64,000 bases of DNA from Aquilaria yunnanensis. Its lineage: Eukaryota > Streptophyta > Magnoliopsida > Malvales > Thymelaeaceae. The DNA lies in contig CM077599.1 in NCBI GenBank assembly GCA_039654915.1, forward strand, positions 69,346,001 through 69,410,000, in the 5' to 3' direction. Below are positions 36,809 through 48,250 of the stretch, in pieces (within the stretch, counting starts at the first letter, position 1; each line of letters starts with the position of its first letter). The notes under the pieces are model-generated. The model was given only the letters and a program-made list of their open reading frames with translations, was not told the origin of the DNA and made no database searches. Both the position numbers and the translations under genes were made by a program.

Positions 36809-37900
36809 TCAAAGCTGTGGATACTTCTTCCGAAGCTCATCCTTAACTTCCCAGGTTGCTTCGTGCTCTCCATGATTACTCCAAATGACCTTTACCAAAT
36901 GAATGACTTTGTTGCGCAAAACCTTTTCTCTACGATCCACAATGGCCAAAGGATCCTTGATGTAAGTCAAATCCTCGCATAACTGCAACGGCTCCCATGG
37001 AATAACATGTGCTGGATCTGGCTGATACTTTCGAATATTACTCACGTGAAACACGTTATGAATTCTAGCCAAATTAGGTGGTAAAGTGACTATATAAGCT
37101 ACTTCTCTAACCCGCTCTAAAACCTCAAAAGTTCCAACAAAGTGCAGGGCTAACTTTCTTCTCACTCCAAAGTGTTGAACTCCCTTGGTCGGTGACACTT
37201 TTAGAAACACATGATCACCAACGGAAAACTCCAAGGGACGACGCCTCTGGTTTACATAACTCCGCTGCCTATCTTGAGCCATTACCAATCGTTGTTTGAT
37301 TATTTTGACCTTATCTGAAGTTTGTTGTACCAAATTTGGTCCTAATAAAGGCCTGTCACCCACTTTTTCCCAACACACCGGATTACGACAACTACGACCA
37401 TACAAAGCCTTACATGGGGCCATTTGAATGCTGGAGTGAAAACTATTATTATAAGTACACTACACTAGTGGCAGGTCATTATCCCAGGAGTTCTTGTAAT
37501 CCAGTGCACAAGCTCTAAGCATATCCTTAATAGTTTGTATAGTCCTCTCTGATTGCCCATCTATCTGTGGATGATAAGCGGTGCTCATTAATGTCACAGT
37601 ACCCAACTGCTCTTGTAAAGCCTGCCAAAACTGTGATGTGAATTGTGGATCCCTATCAAAAACAATGCTCTTTGGTACTCCATGAAGATGAACTATCTTA
37701 GATATATATAATTCAGCTAATCTAGCTATAGGCCAAGTCTTTTAGATTGCCAAAAAGTGGGTTGACTTGGTTAATCGATCAACTATAACCCATATTGCAT
37801 CCTGTCGACGACGAGTAGCAGGCAACCCAACTATAAAATCCATTGCAATGTCATCCCACTTCCATTGAGGAATCTCTAATGGCTGTAGCAGTCCTCTAGG
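36809..37900 (-). pseudogene. Integrase core and chromodomain of the chromovirus
   Basis: The DDE triad is visible: [17 protein letters not shown] and DGQSERTIQT. These are followed by an open 204-residue stretch (37423-36809) with FSVGDHVFLKVSPTKG and NVFHVSNIRKY, the GPF-like end of integrase. The final segment LVKVIWSNHGEHEATWE is the chromodomain, which in this clade guides insertion to chromatin marks. In-frame stops lie upstream, near 37740 and 37450. Confidence 0.85.
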
Positions 37901-37909
37901 TATCTAGTG

Positions 37910-38131
37910 TTATACTTTGACCTTTTGACAAGTTAGACATCTAGATACAAACTCTGCAATATCCTTCTTCATGCCACTCCACCAAAAGCTTTTCTTCAAA
38001 TCATGATACATCTTGGTGCCCCTCGGGTGGATGGTTAACCGAGATGCGTGTGCCACTGAAAAAACATCATACTTCACTTCACTACCTTGGGGAACAACAA
38101 ATCTGTTTTGAAATTTTAGGGTACCATCCAC
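37910..38131 (-). pseudogene. Zinc-binding (H2C2) domain of integrase
   Basis: HPRGTKMYHDLKKSFWWSGM then CLTCQKVK gives the HHCC integrase N-terminus. Open for 73 residues, then a stop. Confidence 0.85.
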
Positions 38132-38284
38132 ATCAATACTGAATCCTTTTTGGCCTAAAACTGACCATTCTCAGCATTATGGATCCTCCTTTTGGGCCTC
38201 TTTGACCCTTTCCACAAGTGTAGGCTCCATATGCAAACTAGCCATGAGAACCTGGGGTCCCTTCACTTGAACACCTAAGCTCAT

Positions 38285-38752
38285 CTAACTGAACTCTTCT
38301 AGTAGTTTCCACTCAGAAACCACCATAGCATTCAGTTTAGCACCCGTTTTTCTACTCAAAGCATTAGCCACTAGGTTAGCTTTACCTGGGTGATACTGAA
38401 TAGTGCAATTATAATTAGAGAGATATTCTACCCCACGATGCTGTCGATTATTGAGTTCCCTCTGTGACAATAGATACTGTAGGCTTTTATGATCAATGAA
38501 GACCTCAAACTCTTCTCCATATAAATAATGTCACCAAAGCTTTAACGCATGTATGACAGCTGCTAACTCCAAATCATGAGTTGGGTAATTAAGCTCATGA
38601 GGCTTTAACTGCCTAGACCTAAAAGCAATCACCTTTCCTGCCTGCATCAATACACAGCCAAGCCCCTGATGTGATGCATCTGTATAAACTACAAAACGAC
38701 TTCGCCCATCAGGAAGAGTAAGAACAGGTGCAGAGATTAACTGCTTCTTCAA
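38285..38752 (-). pseudogene. RNase H domain of the chromovirus
   Basis: [18 protein letters not shown] carries the first catalytic Asp, and [18 protein letters not shown] the catalytic Glu and Asp region. The second frame includes YHPGKANLVANALSRK. A stop or frame break lies near 38500-38530. Confidence 0.85.
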
Positions 38753-38755
38753 CTC

Positions 38756-39559
38756 TTAAAAAATATTTTTACATTGCTTGGTCCACTGGAATGGTTGATC
38801 CTTCTCAGTTAGTTGGGTCAAAAGGCATGCCAGCTTTGAATAACCTTCTACAAAATGTCTATAATACCCAGCCAAGCCCAAAAAACCCCAAATCTCAAAC
38901 ACAGTCTGCAGTTGTTGCCAGTTCACCAAAGCTTCAACCTTACTAAGATCCACTGAAATTCCTTCCTTGGTTACCATATGGCCTAAAAAGGTGACACTGT
39001 CCAACTAGAACTCGTACTTGCTCAGCTTTGCATAGAGCTTATGCTCCTTCAACATCTAAAGTGAAATCCTCAAATGTTCTCTATGGCTTTCAGCATCTGG
39101 TGAATAAATCATAATATCATCTATGAAAACGATGACAAACTGATCTAGGTATGGTTGGAACACCTAATTCATTAGGCCCATGAAAGATACAGGTGCATTA
39201 GTTAACCCGAAGGGCATCATTAAAAATTCATAATGCCCATAACGAGTCCTGAATGCTGTCTTTGACACATCTCCCTCTTTGATTTTCAATTGATAGTACC
39301 CAGACCTCAAATCGATCTTGGAGAACACTGATGATCCCCTCAACTAATGAAACAGGTCATCAATCCGAGGTAAATGGTACCTATTCTTTATCGACACCAG
39401 ATTCAGCTGTTGATAATTGATGCACATCCTCAAGCCGCCATCCTTCTTTTTCATGAATAAAACAGGAGCACCCCAAGGTGAAGTACTTGGACATATGAAC
39501 CCCTTTTCGAGAAGCTCCTGTAATTGACTTTTTAGTTTTGCCATTTCTGAGGGAGCCAT
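38756..39559 (-). pseudogene. Reverse transcriptase of the chromovirus
   Basis: [18 protein letters not shown] and [11 protein letters not shown] are the fingers motif. [13 protein letters not shown] (about 39100-39142) holds the catalytic Asp pair, and VTFLGHMVTKEGI is the thumb-side motif. At least four in-frame stops (near 39343, 39160, 39055 and 39006) interrupt it. Confidence 0.9.
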
Positions 39560-39571
39560 TCGATAAGGTGC

Positions 39572-40189
39572 TTAAGAGATAGGAGCCGTTCCTGGCAATA
39601 AATTAATGGCGAAGTCGATATCCTGGCTAGGTGGCATTCTAGGTAACTCCTTTGGAAACACTTCTAGAAATTCTTCGACAATGGGAATACCAGCTACTGA
39701 TTCAGGCTTCTCTGACTCTGTCTGCACATAAGCCAAAAAGCCAACACCACCTTGACGGAGATATCTATTAGCTTGCAAACTAGAAATTAAGATTGGAGTG
39801 AAGCTCTTTTTATCCCCAACAAACTGCACTTCTGACCCATCAGGCAATGAGAAGGTAATTAGCTTCTGATAGCAATCCACTTTAGCATGGTGACGATGTA
39901 GCCAATCCATGCCGAAAATACAATCAAATTCAGATATCCCAAGCACAAAGAGGTCCGTGTCTAAATTGTATCCTCTGACAGAAATTGAGTAAGATTGAAG
40001 TACACAAGTAGAACTCATACTAATGTGTGATGGTGTAAAAACCACTAGTATGAAAAGAAGCTCTTTAACAGGCATGCCTAACTGATCAGCTAGTCTAGGA
40101 GATATGAAAGAATGTGTGGACCCCGAGTCTATAAGAACTCTAGCAGGGAACCCAGAAATAGAAAGAGTAGCTATGACCAATTCAAACAA
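39572..40189 (-). pseudogene. Aspartic protease domain of the chromovirus
   Basis: A 205-residue open stretch with VLIDSGSTHSFISP, the retroviral-type protease active site, then FDCIFGMDWLHRHHAKVDC, and the linker to reverse transcriptase with LPRMPPSQDIDF. Intact locally but isolated by stops on both sides. Confidence 0.9.
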
Positions 40190-40226
40190 TTACTAACCTA
40201 AGCATGCCATTACCATGAACTTGAAA

Positions 40227-40451
40227 TTAAACGCTATAATTAAAAGCTATAAATAACAGCGTACCTTGCACCACACCTGGAGCATCCTTTGCCTCTTTGG
40301 CTGTCACTGTGTAAACACATCTTGCCACACGAGGTTTCTCTGTTGGTGGTCCTGTCGGTGCTGCTGGTAAAACGTGTGCTGCTAGTGGAGCATCCCTCTT
40401 AGGACACTGCCTGGATAGATGCCCTATCTCTTGGCAATAGAAACAGGTCAC
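40227..40451 (-). pseudogene. Gag zinc knuckle
   Basis: CFYCQEIGHLSRQC is a CX2CX4HX4C nucleic-acid binding knuckle at the end of gag. A degenerate linker of about 430 bases separates it from the gag core. Confidence 0.85.
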
Positions 40452-40887
40452 ACACCGCCCTCTAATTGGGTGAAAGAAATGACAAGTCTGACATCTAGGC
40501 CCTCCCTGCCCCTAAAAAACTAGTCGCACTGTAGGCCCTCCTATCTCATTAAGCTATAGTTGGGTAGCTCTGCTATCAATTGGCTAACCTCTGCCAAAAT
40601 GTCCTTGCCCCTGAACCGGCATCGGTCATGGTATAGGATAGAAACTACCTGCCTGTGTAGGTCGTGATGGCATATGACCTCGACTCGTGTCAACAGGTTT
40701 AGATAGCTATTTATCTCTCATCCTTGCCTTACCCCATTGAGCTAAGGATATCGCCTGCTCAAAGGTATCAATCTCTTACATAATCAACCTATCTGCCAGC
40801 CTGTCATGCAAACCATTAACATAACACTTGATTTTTCTTGGTTCATGTGCCACAATGTGCTCAATATAGCGGGCTAAGGCATTAAAT

Positions 40888-41328
40888 CTAGTTGTGTACT
40901 GATCTACTATCATGCTCCTCTATACCAGTGCAAGAAACTCTTGCTCTTTTGTCCCTCATGGCCTCAGAAAAGTATCGACCATAAAAAGTCTGCACAAAAG
41001 TCTCCCAAGTGATATATCCACCCTCAGTCCTCGGAACCCCCGGTTGAGTAGCCTCCCACCATGTTTGGGCCTCCTCAACTAAGCTAAAGGTAGCTAAGTC
41101 CACCTTGTCGTCTTCTGGAATTCTCAAAGCTAAAAGTGTCCTCTCTGAAGCCCTGATCCACTCCTCTGCTTTGGTAGGGTTAACCCCACCAGTATACTCA
41201 CCAGTTAGCCTTTTGAACCGCTCAGGTAGGTCGGCCCTATGCTGACATCTAGTTGGGCCATGAGGCTGCTTCTCCCACTCATTCAAATTCTGAAAGTACT
41301 GGCCTAAGGCAATAACTGTTTGACGCAA
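40888..41328 (-). pseudogene. Gag core of the chromovirus
   Basis: RFKRLTGEYTGGVNPTKAEE, then DKVDLATFSLVEEAQTWWEA and WETFVQTFYGRYFSEAMRDK: the retrotransposon gag pattern in the right order. It ends at a frame break near 40888 just after the conserved core. Confidence 0.85.
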
Positions 41329-41816
41329 TGGATCATCATTGGCCTACTGACCAAGATTCTGGGCTTGTTGCCCATGATTCAGCATGTCCTATCTAGGCAC
41401 TTGAGCATGTTGACCTTGACCCCTTGGGGGTCGTCCTCAACCATGAGCTTGCTGCTCATCCTGTGTGCCTCGTCCAAGACCCAAGGCAGGGTACTCATGT
41501 GGGTCCATAACCTAAAAAGGAAAATGTTTAGTCTAACTCAGCCAAGTTTTTTTACAGCTTTTAATTTATAACACTATGTGGGGCTCTAGGTAGATCCTAT
41601 CTTATTTTAGTTGTTGAATTATTTATTGCATTGTTTTACAAGTCCCCTTATTGAAAGCCAAGTTGTTAACTTTTGTTTCTAACCTTGCTAGTATACTATG
41701 CTCAATTATGGAAACTGTTCAAAACCTACCCAAGATCCTTAAATTAGGCAAACAAACAAGAAGCATACTTACTGAGTGAAGTCGCTGCCTTCCTCAAATC
41801 TGGCTTTGATACGATC

Positions 41817-41996
41817 TGTAACGACCCAAGTTCAGAACTGGTCAACGGAACACCTACCCACACCACATGGGCTATCCTTAGGAAAAGGATAAGCGCTAGG
41901 TACTTAGGAATGAACTCTCAATATAAGGAAGTTCCTCCGTCCCATACTAGCGGACTCAACCACATATTTTGAACCAAACCTGGCTCTGATACCATC
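41817..41996 (-). repeat. TRIM-derived 180-bp repeat X1
   Basis: Direct repeat of 33315-33495. Its TG end abuts the decayed primer binding site of the chromovirus (41802-41814). Its other end is an intact GGCTCTGATACCA site (41982-41994) that abuts a normal TRIM LTR. Confidence 0.8.
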
Positions 41997-42161
41997 TGTA
42001 ACAACCTAAGTCCAAAATTGGTCAATGGAACACCTGCCCACGCCACATGGGCTATCCTTTGGAAAAGGATAAGTGTTAGGTGCTTATGTTCTAGAATTGG
42101 AGCCTATGTATCCACATAAGGCTTCCCACAATTCACCCATGTGGGATATGGGGGTGTTACA
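41997..42161 (-). repeat. TRIM LTR at the outer edge of the composite
   Basis: 165 bp, same length and sequence type as the LTRs of the TRIM at 29024-29553. It is followed by gaggc (42162-42166), the partner of gcttc at 29554-29558 when the inversion is undone. Confidence 0.9.
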
Positions 42162-42166
42162 GAGGC

Positions 42167-43273
42167 ACTACTAGAGAATACATGGAACTTTCACACAACT
42201 GGGAAGCTAAACCAACTTTTTGCAACTTGTTCATCTAGAAATTGTAGACAAAGGGTTTTGCACTTACACTCAGCAATAAGTAGCTGTCAGAAAAAAATAA
42301 AGGAACTACCATAGGTGACATATAAGTAGTATGCCAACTCATATACCTTTGGAAGGTGGAGAAGGATTTCAAATGTTCTTTTTCCATTTCCTCTAGAGAT
42401 TTTGAATGCTTCAAGGACTATCTGGATTGAAGATAATCATCAAGTGACTAAACCAGGAATCCCATCTCAAAGATAGATACATAATGTAGTTTACCATGAT
42501 ATGCACCAATGCATGGCTCAAGGATGCTAACAAACCTTATCACTGGAATTGGAACTGAGACCAACTAGAAGAGCTCAGCCTCTATATTAAAGGTTAACAC
42601 TTTGTTGCCATTAGTCATCTAGTGTAGCACACTACCAATTTAAATGCCATTGTTCTTCTTTAAGTTGTCATCACAGTAGAAGACTTCCTTTAATTTCTTC
42701 CATGAACCTGTACTAGGTGAATATACCTTGAATGAAAAACAAAAATCCTCCCTATCAATTCTAAGCTCTTGGACCCTAACCAACTTGAATCCAGAGGTGT
42801 TAGTTTCCAGTAAATCTCATTCAGGATCAAAGACAAGTTTAATGGCATGAATTTTACCAATTTTAAGATAGTCCAACATTGTCCATTAATTGCTCAATGG
42901 GTTGTAGATATGGAACAACACATCATAGTAAGGGTAACAATCAAAGTAATTACAAAAAAAGGTTAGCCCATTGCATATAAACAGCACCTAAACATTTTCA
43001 GATAAAAAGTTGAATCCTTTTTGCTGCTACTTAACACCTCCCTATTTCACAAGAATGTAGCTTATAGTATGGATAATAGCAGAATTCCACTTGTACATCT
43101 CCTAGAAAAAGAATCCTGATATAGGTTCTTTTATTTTCAAGTCAATCTTTGACAAAATCATTCTCAGATATGATGCACTGCCACTTTTTAGAAATGGACC
43201 TAAATCTAACTAAACTTTTTTTAGGAAGTAGATATAGCACATCAAAGAGAATGCTTCTGTTTGGGGTCTTCAT
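42167..43273 (-). pseudogene. F-box/FBA-domain protein, degenerate copy 2 (truncated by inversion)
   Basis: Counterpart of 4281-5406. It keeps LLPKKSLVRFRSISKKWQC (no stop after KKW here), then a frameshift after FVK, GFKLVRVQEL, SFKVYSPSTGSW, LTFNIEAEL, a 63-base intron at 42284-42346 with a good CTGACAG acceptor, and exon 2 up to MYSLVVP, where the TRIM-family insertion cuts it. The stop in VLH-stop-MTNG is shared with copy 1, so the gene was already dead before the units duplicated. Confidence 0.85.
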
Positions 43274-44040
43274 AACAGTCCACAATGATATTAAACTAAG
43301 TAATCAATCATATTCTCAAACAATCAGTCAATTAGTCATGTAAGCCTTAATCCTAGCTAACACTTCTAAAACATTATGAAACCTTCCTAGATTGAAAAAG
43401 AATGTGCAAGCACAAAAATGATTCAAACAAAACACATAAAGGAACTATGAGCATAAGGAATAGGAAGTAGCCCAAAAGGAAAACCATCACACCAAAGACA
43501 GAAAACTTGAAACTAAGAAAAAGCTATAAAAAATAACAGCTTTCACATTAACAAAAAATATGTGCAACAGCTGCAAAGAATATATTACATGATTCTTACT
43601 TAAATACAGCTTTTGGCTTTTTTTCATTCTACCAATCACCTATTTAAACTACTTTACATGCAATCTGAAGTAGAAATCTTAATAGACCACCTCCAATTTG
43701 TATGTGATGTATCAAAACTAAGGTTTATATAGTAAAGTATATTAGAAATATTTCTGTTTTACTTTCTATTGACCAAGCACTCGAATCTCTTACAAACAAG
43801 GGAGTCAGGGGACAACAATTCAACCCAAATTCAAGGTAAATTTATCTCCAAATGATAAACAAAACTAGCCTTAATTTCCATAAATAAAAATAATAGACCA
43901 AAATAGAATTGACCGAAGACTATTTTTTAGAGTACTTAAAGCTAGCCAATGCCAAGTAATAAATAAACAAGTCATTTTGCCAAACCTATATCCATAAATG
44001 TGAAGGACGTTAAATGAAGTTACTTATAATGCAAGATAAG
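43274..44040. other. Non-coding stretch upstream of F-box relic 2
   Basis: Collinear with 5407-6230. No gene. The hydrophobic frame of unit 1 is not maintained. Confidence 0.6.
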
Positions 44041-44211
44041 GAGATAATGCTCCTATCACGTTGTTATTGTAGTATGCTAAGGCAGTAAGTATACTTGGGG
44101 TTTATCATGTACAGTTTGCAATCTTGTACAATTCTTGTATATCTATTATACCTTCATTGTAAAAACAAGTAAGTAACAGGCTTCTCTTGTGGCAAAACTA
44201 TTTTCTTTACA
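44041..44211 (+). repeat. 3' end of Ty1/copia LTR, unit 2
   Basis: Aligns with 6210-6380. The following site TGGTATTAGAGC (44212-44223) is the primer binding site with one change. Confidence 0.55.
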
Positions 44212-44240
44212 TGGTATTAGAGCTATCTGATTCACTTCAA

Positions 44241-45190
44241 ATGACTACAAAAACCTCATCTATCAACATTCATAACCTTTCATCCCCTTCTCCCCCCTCC
44301 CCTACTTGGTCTGTTACCAACGTTGTCCATCAATCTTGGACACCTAATCAGTATTGGGCTAGGAAGAGACATATTTCTCTTGTGGGAGATATAGTTCTTA
44401 CCTTACCTGAAAGGCCAGCGGCTTTTAGGCCATGTTGATGGAACCATTGTGTACCCTAGCCAATATATCTCTAATGGGTCATCCTTTGAAGATGGTAGTC
44501 AAAATCTGGCTGTGAATCTAGCATACCAAAATTGGTTTCAACAAGATTAAATGACCTTAAGTTTATAAATTTCATCAATCTCCAAGGAAACTCTTGCATA
44601 AGTCATCAATTTGTCAACTTTTGATGAAATGTGAACTGCCCTAGCCAAGATGTTTGCTTCACAATCTAATGCTCAGATCATGCAAAATCAATATTAACTT
44701 TCAACAATAAAGAAGAAGGATCTTCTGATAGCTCAAGACACTTGCTGATACCTTTGTCGCAATTGGACAACCCGTCTAAGACTGTGAAATTAATTCATAC
44801 ATATTGGCTGGTCTCAGTTTTAAGCATGATTCTTTAGTAGCTGCAATAACAACTTGGGTTAATCCTATGTCTATCAATGATCTTTATGGTCATTTCCTAA
44901 GCTATAAGTTTTGGCCTAAGCAACACCATGGAATACTTCAGGAAAATGTTAATGGACCATCTGTCAATGTTGCAACCAGGAATAACCCTTCAAACTTATG
45001 GGGTTATGGATGAAATTCTAATAATTGATGGAGAAGCCATGGATGTGGCTGAATAATGGAGGACAATGTGAATCAAGAAACAAAAATAATAAAGTTACGT
45101 GCCAAGTGCGTGGTAAATTCGAACATTCTACTTTACAATGTTTTTAAAAGTTTGATCATTCATATCAAGGAGACCAAAGTTGGTTCACTG
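44241..45190 (+). pseudogene. Ty1/copia gag pseudogene, unit 2
   Basis: Aligned with 6410-10330 but without the hAT and solo LTR. It starts ATGACTACAAAAACC and contains AGLSFKHDSLVAAI and INDLYGHFLSYK. The zinc knuckle has lost its second Cys (CQVRGKFEH, near 45099-45138). Stops and frame breaks throughout. Confidence 0.8.
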
Positions 45191-46530
45191 CAGTAGCCTC
45201 TGAGTCCATTCCTCACACTTCCACTATAACACAGCACTACATTCCTTAATAATCATCAATATCTCAAATTCCTCAATTTTCCTCTTGTTAGACATAATGT
45301 CCTTAAAAAACTTAGCATAGTTAGGTACTTGTTGAATTGCCTCTAACAAGGGAATATCGATTTCCTCCTTTCTAAAGATATCAAAAAACCTACAAAAGCA
45401 CTCATCAAACTTATTCTTCTTAAACCATTAAGGATATGGAATAGATGATGTTGGAGGAGGCAAATTAGGGAATATAAGGTATCTTTTTTTTTCTTTTTAA
45501 TTGCACTTTCATCAGCTTCTTTTTCTTTCATGTCTTGAATCGATCCTTATTGTTCATTGTCTTCATGCACTTCTTGTGGTTCTTTGGTTGGATAAGAGCT
45601 ATTTTCCTTACTCTTTGGTTTAACTTCTCCTAATTCTTTTCCATTTTTCAAGGTTATGTCCTTGGAATGCTCCATTGGATTCACTTTAGTGTTGCTAGGG
45701 AGATTTTCTTGGTGAAGTGAACCAATGGCTTTACTCAACTATCCAATATTTGTTTCTAAATTTTTCACTGAAGACCCTATACTTGTCATTTGCATCTCTA
45801 TTTTGTTCAACTAGCTCTCATTTTTCACAAATCTATTCCTTGTTTTGGTTATAAATGTTCCATGTAAGTCTTCTAGAGATGGCTTCTTTTCCATGGTAGG
45901 TTGTCCAAAACCTGGTGAATTAGCTGTCCTTCTGTGTTTCCTCCATAACCGTAAGCATCCTGATTTCTGAACCTGATTGAATTAACCTTGCTTCTTACTA
46001 CCTCTATAGCCATAACCTATTTGATTTATAAAAAGTACCTGCTCTGAATCATACTCTAATGGGTAATGAGAAGAACTCACTACGGCCACTTGCTCCATCG
46101 GTCTTTCCTTGCTCATGAACTTGATGAGCTAGTTGGTTAAAGCCATTATCTGTGCTCAAAGCTAGGTGATCTGATCAACCTTATGGATTCCACCATTTTT
46201 TCTCACACCTGATCTCTCAAAAGGCCATTGATAACTGTTGGATGCCATGTCCTCCAAAAGTATGAGATCCTTTTTTGGAGTCTTAGCCATTAAAGCTCCT
46301 CTAGCTACTGCATCTACAATGGTCCTTGTCTAACCATTTATTCCATTATAGAACTTTTCAATCTCCACCCATTTTGGATAATCATGGATTAGGCACTTTT
46401 TGAGCAAGTATTTAAATTTTTCCTATGCTTGAAAGAGTGACTCTAATGCTTTGATGATCATTTGCTTCAACCTTAGACTATTTATTAAATTAATTATTCT
46501 GTTTGCTCTCTTGCTTGATTGTTAAAACTC
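45191..46530 (-). pseudogene. Athila/Tat-like gag C-terminal part, unit 2
   Basis: Same content and orientation as 10331-11697: MASNNYQWPFE-like text, LTEI-type linker with SNTKVNPMEHSKDITLKN (45547-45738) and a decayed FKDIMS-NKRK segment. Less open than copy 1. Confidence 0.75.
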
Positions 46531-47372
46531 TTGGCCATGATTTTATTTCTTAATGTAAATTTATCTTTGAGAGAATAAATTATTTTAAAAGAAATAGGCA
46601 AACTAGGTTAGAATCACTTGATGAATACAAGCCCAAACTCTTTAAAAGATAAGTATACCACATGCATGAAGCTTAAAATTTCTTAATTTTGGGTGAACAA
46701 TGAATTGTCAATCAATATTAAATGGATTAAATAAAATCACCTTGGGAGAGGAAATTTGTTATTGGATAATTTTATCTTCAACAAATTGGAAAACGCTCTA
46801 GGTAGATAGTGAACAAACTTAGAGTGGATTCCAAGAGAATCAATTGCCCTAGGAGAATTTATTTCCCATAGTTATTTTCTTAAGTTCAAAAGTAGTTAGT
46901 GTTAGTTTCTTTGAGAATTTAATGGGTAATTTTTAATAGTTCCCAGTAGTTGATTGCATTGATTAACTATTAGTTTTTATGCCACAACTATACTTTGATG
47001 ATAGGAGCACTTGATTGTGAGTTCATATGTTTGTTTGAGTATGGAGAGATTTGACACGTGAACACTATTTACTAGTGTAATGGAAAAGGTTTCTTGTGAA
47101 CTACAAAGACACCAGGTAGTTAATTACTCTAGGAGAATTTATTTCCCATAGTTATTTAATTAAGTTTACAAGTAGTTAGTGTCAGTTTCTTCTACAATTT
47201 AATTTGTAATTTTTAATAATTGAAAGTAGTTTAGGCACTTAGTTTCTTTTTGGTTTCTATTTATAATTCTCTACTTAGTTTTCTTTAGCACTTGATCCTT
47301 TGGATACAACTCGGTCTCACCGGTTTTATTATTAGTTCAACAATTGTATTCTTGTGGTGTGCACAACAAATT
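46531..47372 (+). repeat. Putative Athila/Tat-like LTR, unit 2
   Basis: Counterpart of 11698-12553, again with the doubled ctaggagaatttatttcc segment (about 46848 and 47129). No coding sequence. Confidence 0.5.
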
Positions 47373-48250
47373 TTTCATATCATTGTCGAGGATTAGTTGA
47401 TGATAATTTTTTATAGCTAGTTTTGAGTTTGTTTTCTTTTATATATTTAGTTATTTTATTTCTAAAATTTCATGTTTGTGGTTTTATTTTATTTTATTTA
47501 TCTCCCTATTTTTCTTATACAAATTGTCTATGTTGTTGATGCATGCCTAGAACAACTAGAGTGCCAGAAAAGCTGTACAATCCTAAGTTGGGACAATAAG
47601 TCAAAGCACTTAGAATGCAAAATAAGATAGAAAACCAAATAGAAGCAGCAAGAAGAATGGAGTGAGATAGACAAAAGTGAGAAAGGCTATAACGTGAATG
47701 GTTAGCTCGATAATAGCTAGAAAGAGATAGAGTTGAGCATGAAGGAATTGAGAGAGAGAAAGAGAGAAAGGGTGGCTCAAAGGCAAGCAAATCCAAATTT
47801 TGGTGGAAAAATTAATATGAACAAGCAAGCTGGTCTGCACATGGGTTTTTAATAGCAAAGACCCATCAAGGATTATTGCTAGCTAGTGGTAGCAGAAAAC
47901 TATCATGGGATTTAGAGGCCAATGGTGAATGCAAGGAACTTTTAAATTCCTCTTGGCATAATCAATTTGGAGCAAATGAATCAATTTGGAGAAGCTCCAT
48001 TTGAGGATCCAAATGATCATCTGGCAAATTTTCAGGAGCTGTATGACACCATTAAAATTGAGGGAGTAATTTCTGATGATATTTGCCTTACTCTATTTCC
48101 ATTTTATCTCTTGGATAAAGCAAAAAGTTGGCTATACACTTGGCATGACCACTTGGCAAAAGGTGGCATAAAAACTCCTTACAAAATTTTTCCATCTACC
48201 AAAGCCTGCCAAGTTAACATCAAAGATAAACCCATTCAGGTAGCATGAGT
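47373..48250 (+). pseudogene. Athila/Tat-like leader and gag N-terminus, unit 2
   Basis: A decayed primer binding site near 47374-47392, then an open 93-codon stretch (47967-48248) with FEDPNDHLANFQELYDTIKI and LLDKAKSWLYTW, clearer than in unit 1. It ends at the same FPSTK point as copy 1. Confidence 0.8.

Larger units (their letters stand above)
36750..41816 (-). mobile_element. Interior of a Ty3/gypsy chromovirus (Tekay/Del-like), degenerate
   Basis: On the minus strand the order is primer binding site (41802-41814, decayed), gag, zinc knuckle, protease, reverse transcriptase, RNase H, integrase with zinc-binding start, chromodomain and purine tract. This order and the C-terminal chromodomain define a chromovirus. 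Many in-frame stops split the polyprotein, so it is not autonomous. It has the long LTR at its 3' end, but at its 5' end a 180-bp TRIM-like block replaces the expected long LTR. Confidence 0.9.

Noticed and set aside
33315..42161. Possibility that the chromovirus is intact and active
   Set aside because: Many in-frame stops in gag, reverse transcriptase, RNase H and integrase, and the 5' LTR is missing.
47515..47858. Two overlapping minus-strand frames rich in Ser and Leu
   Set aside because: Antisense shadow of the GA-rich plus-strand gag leader of the Athila/Tat-like element.
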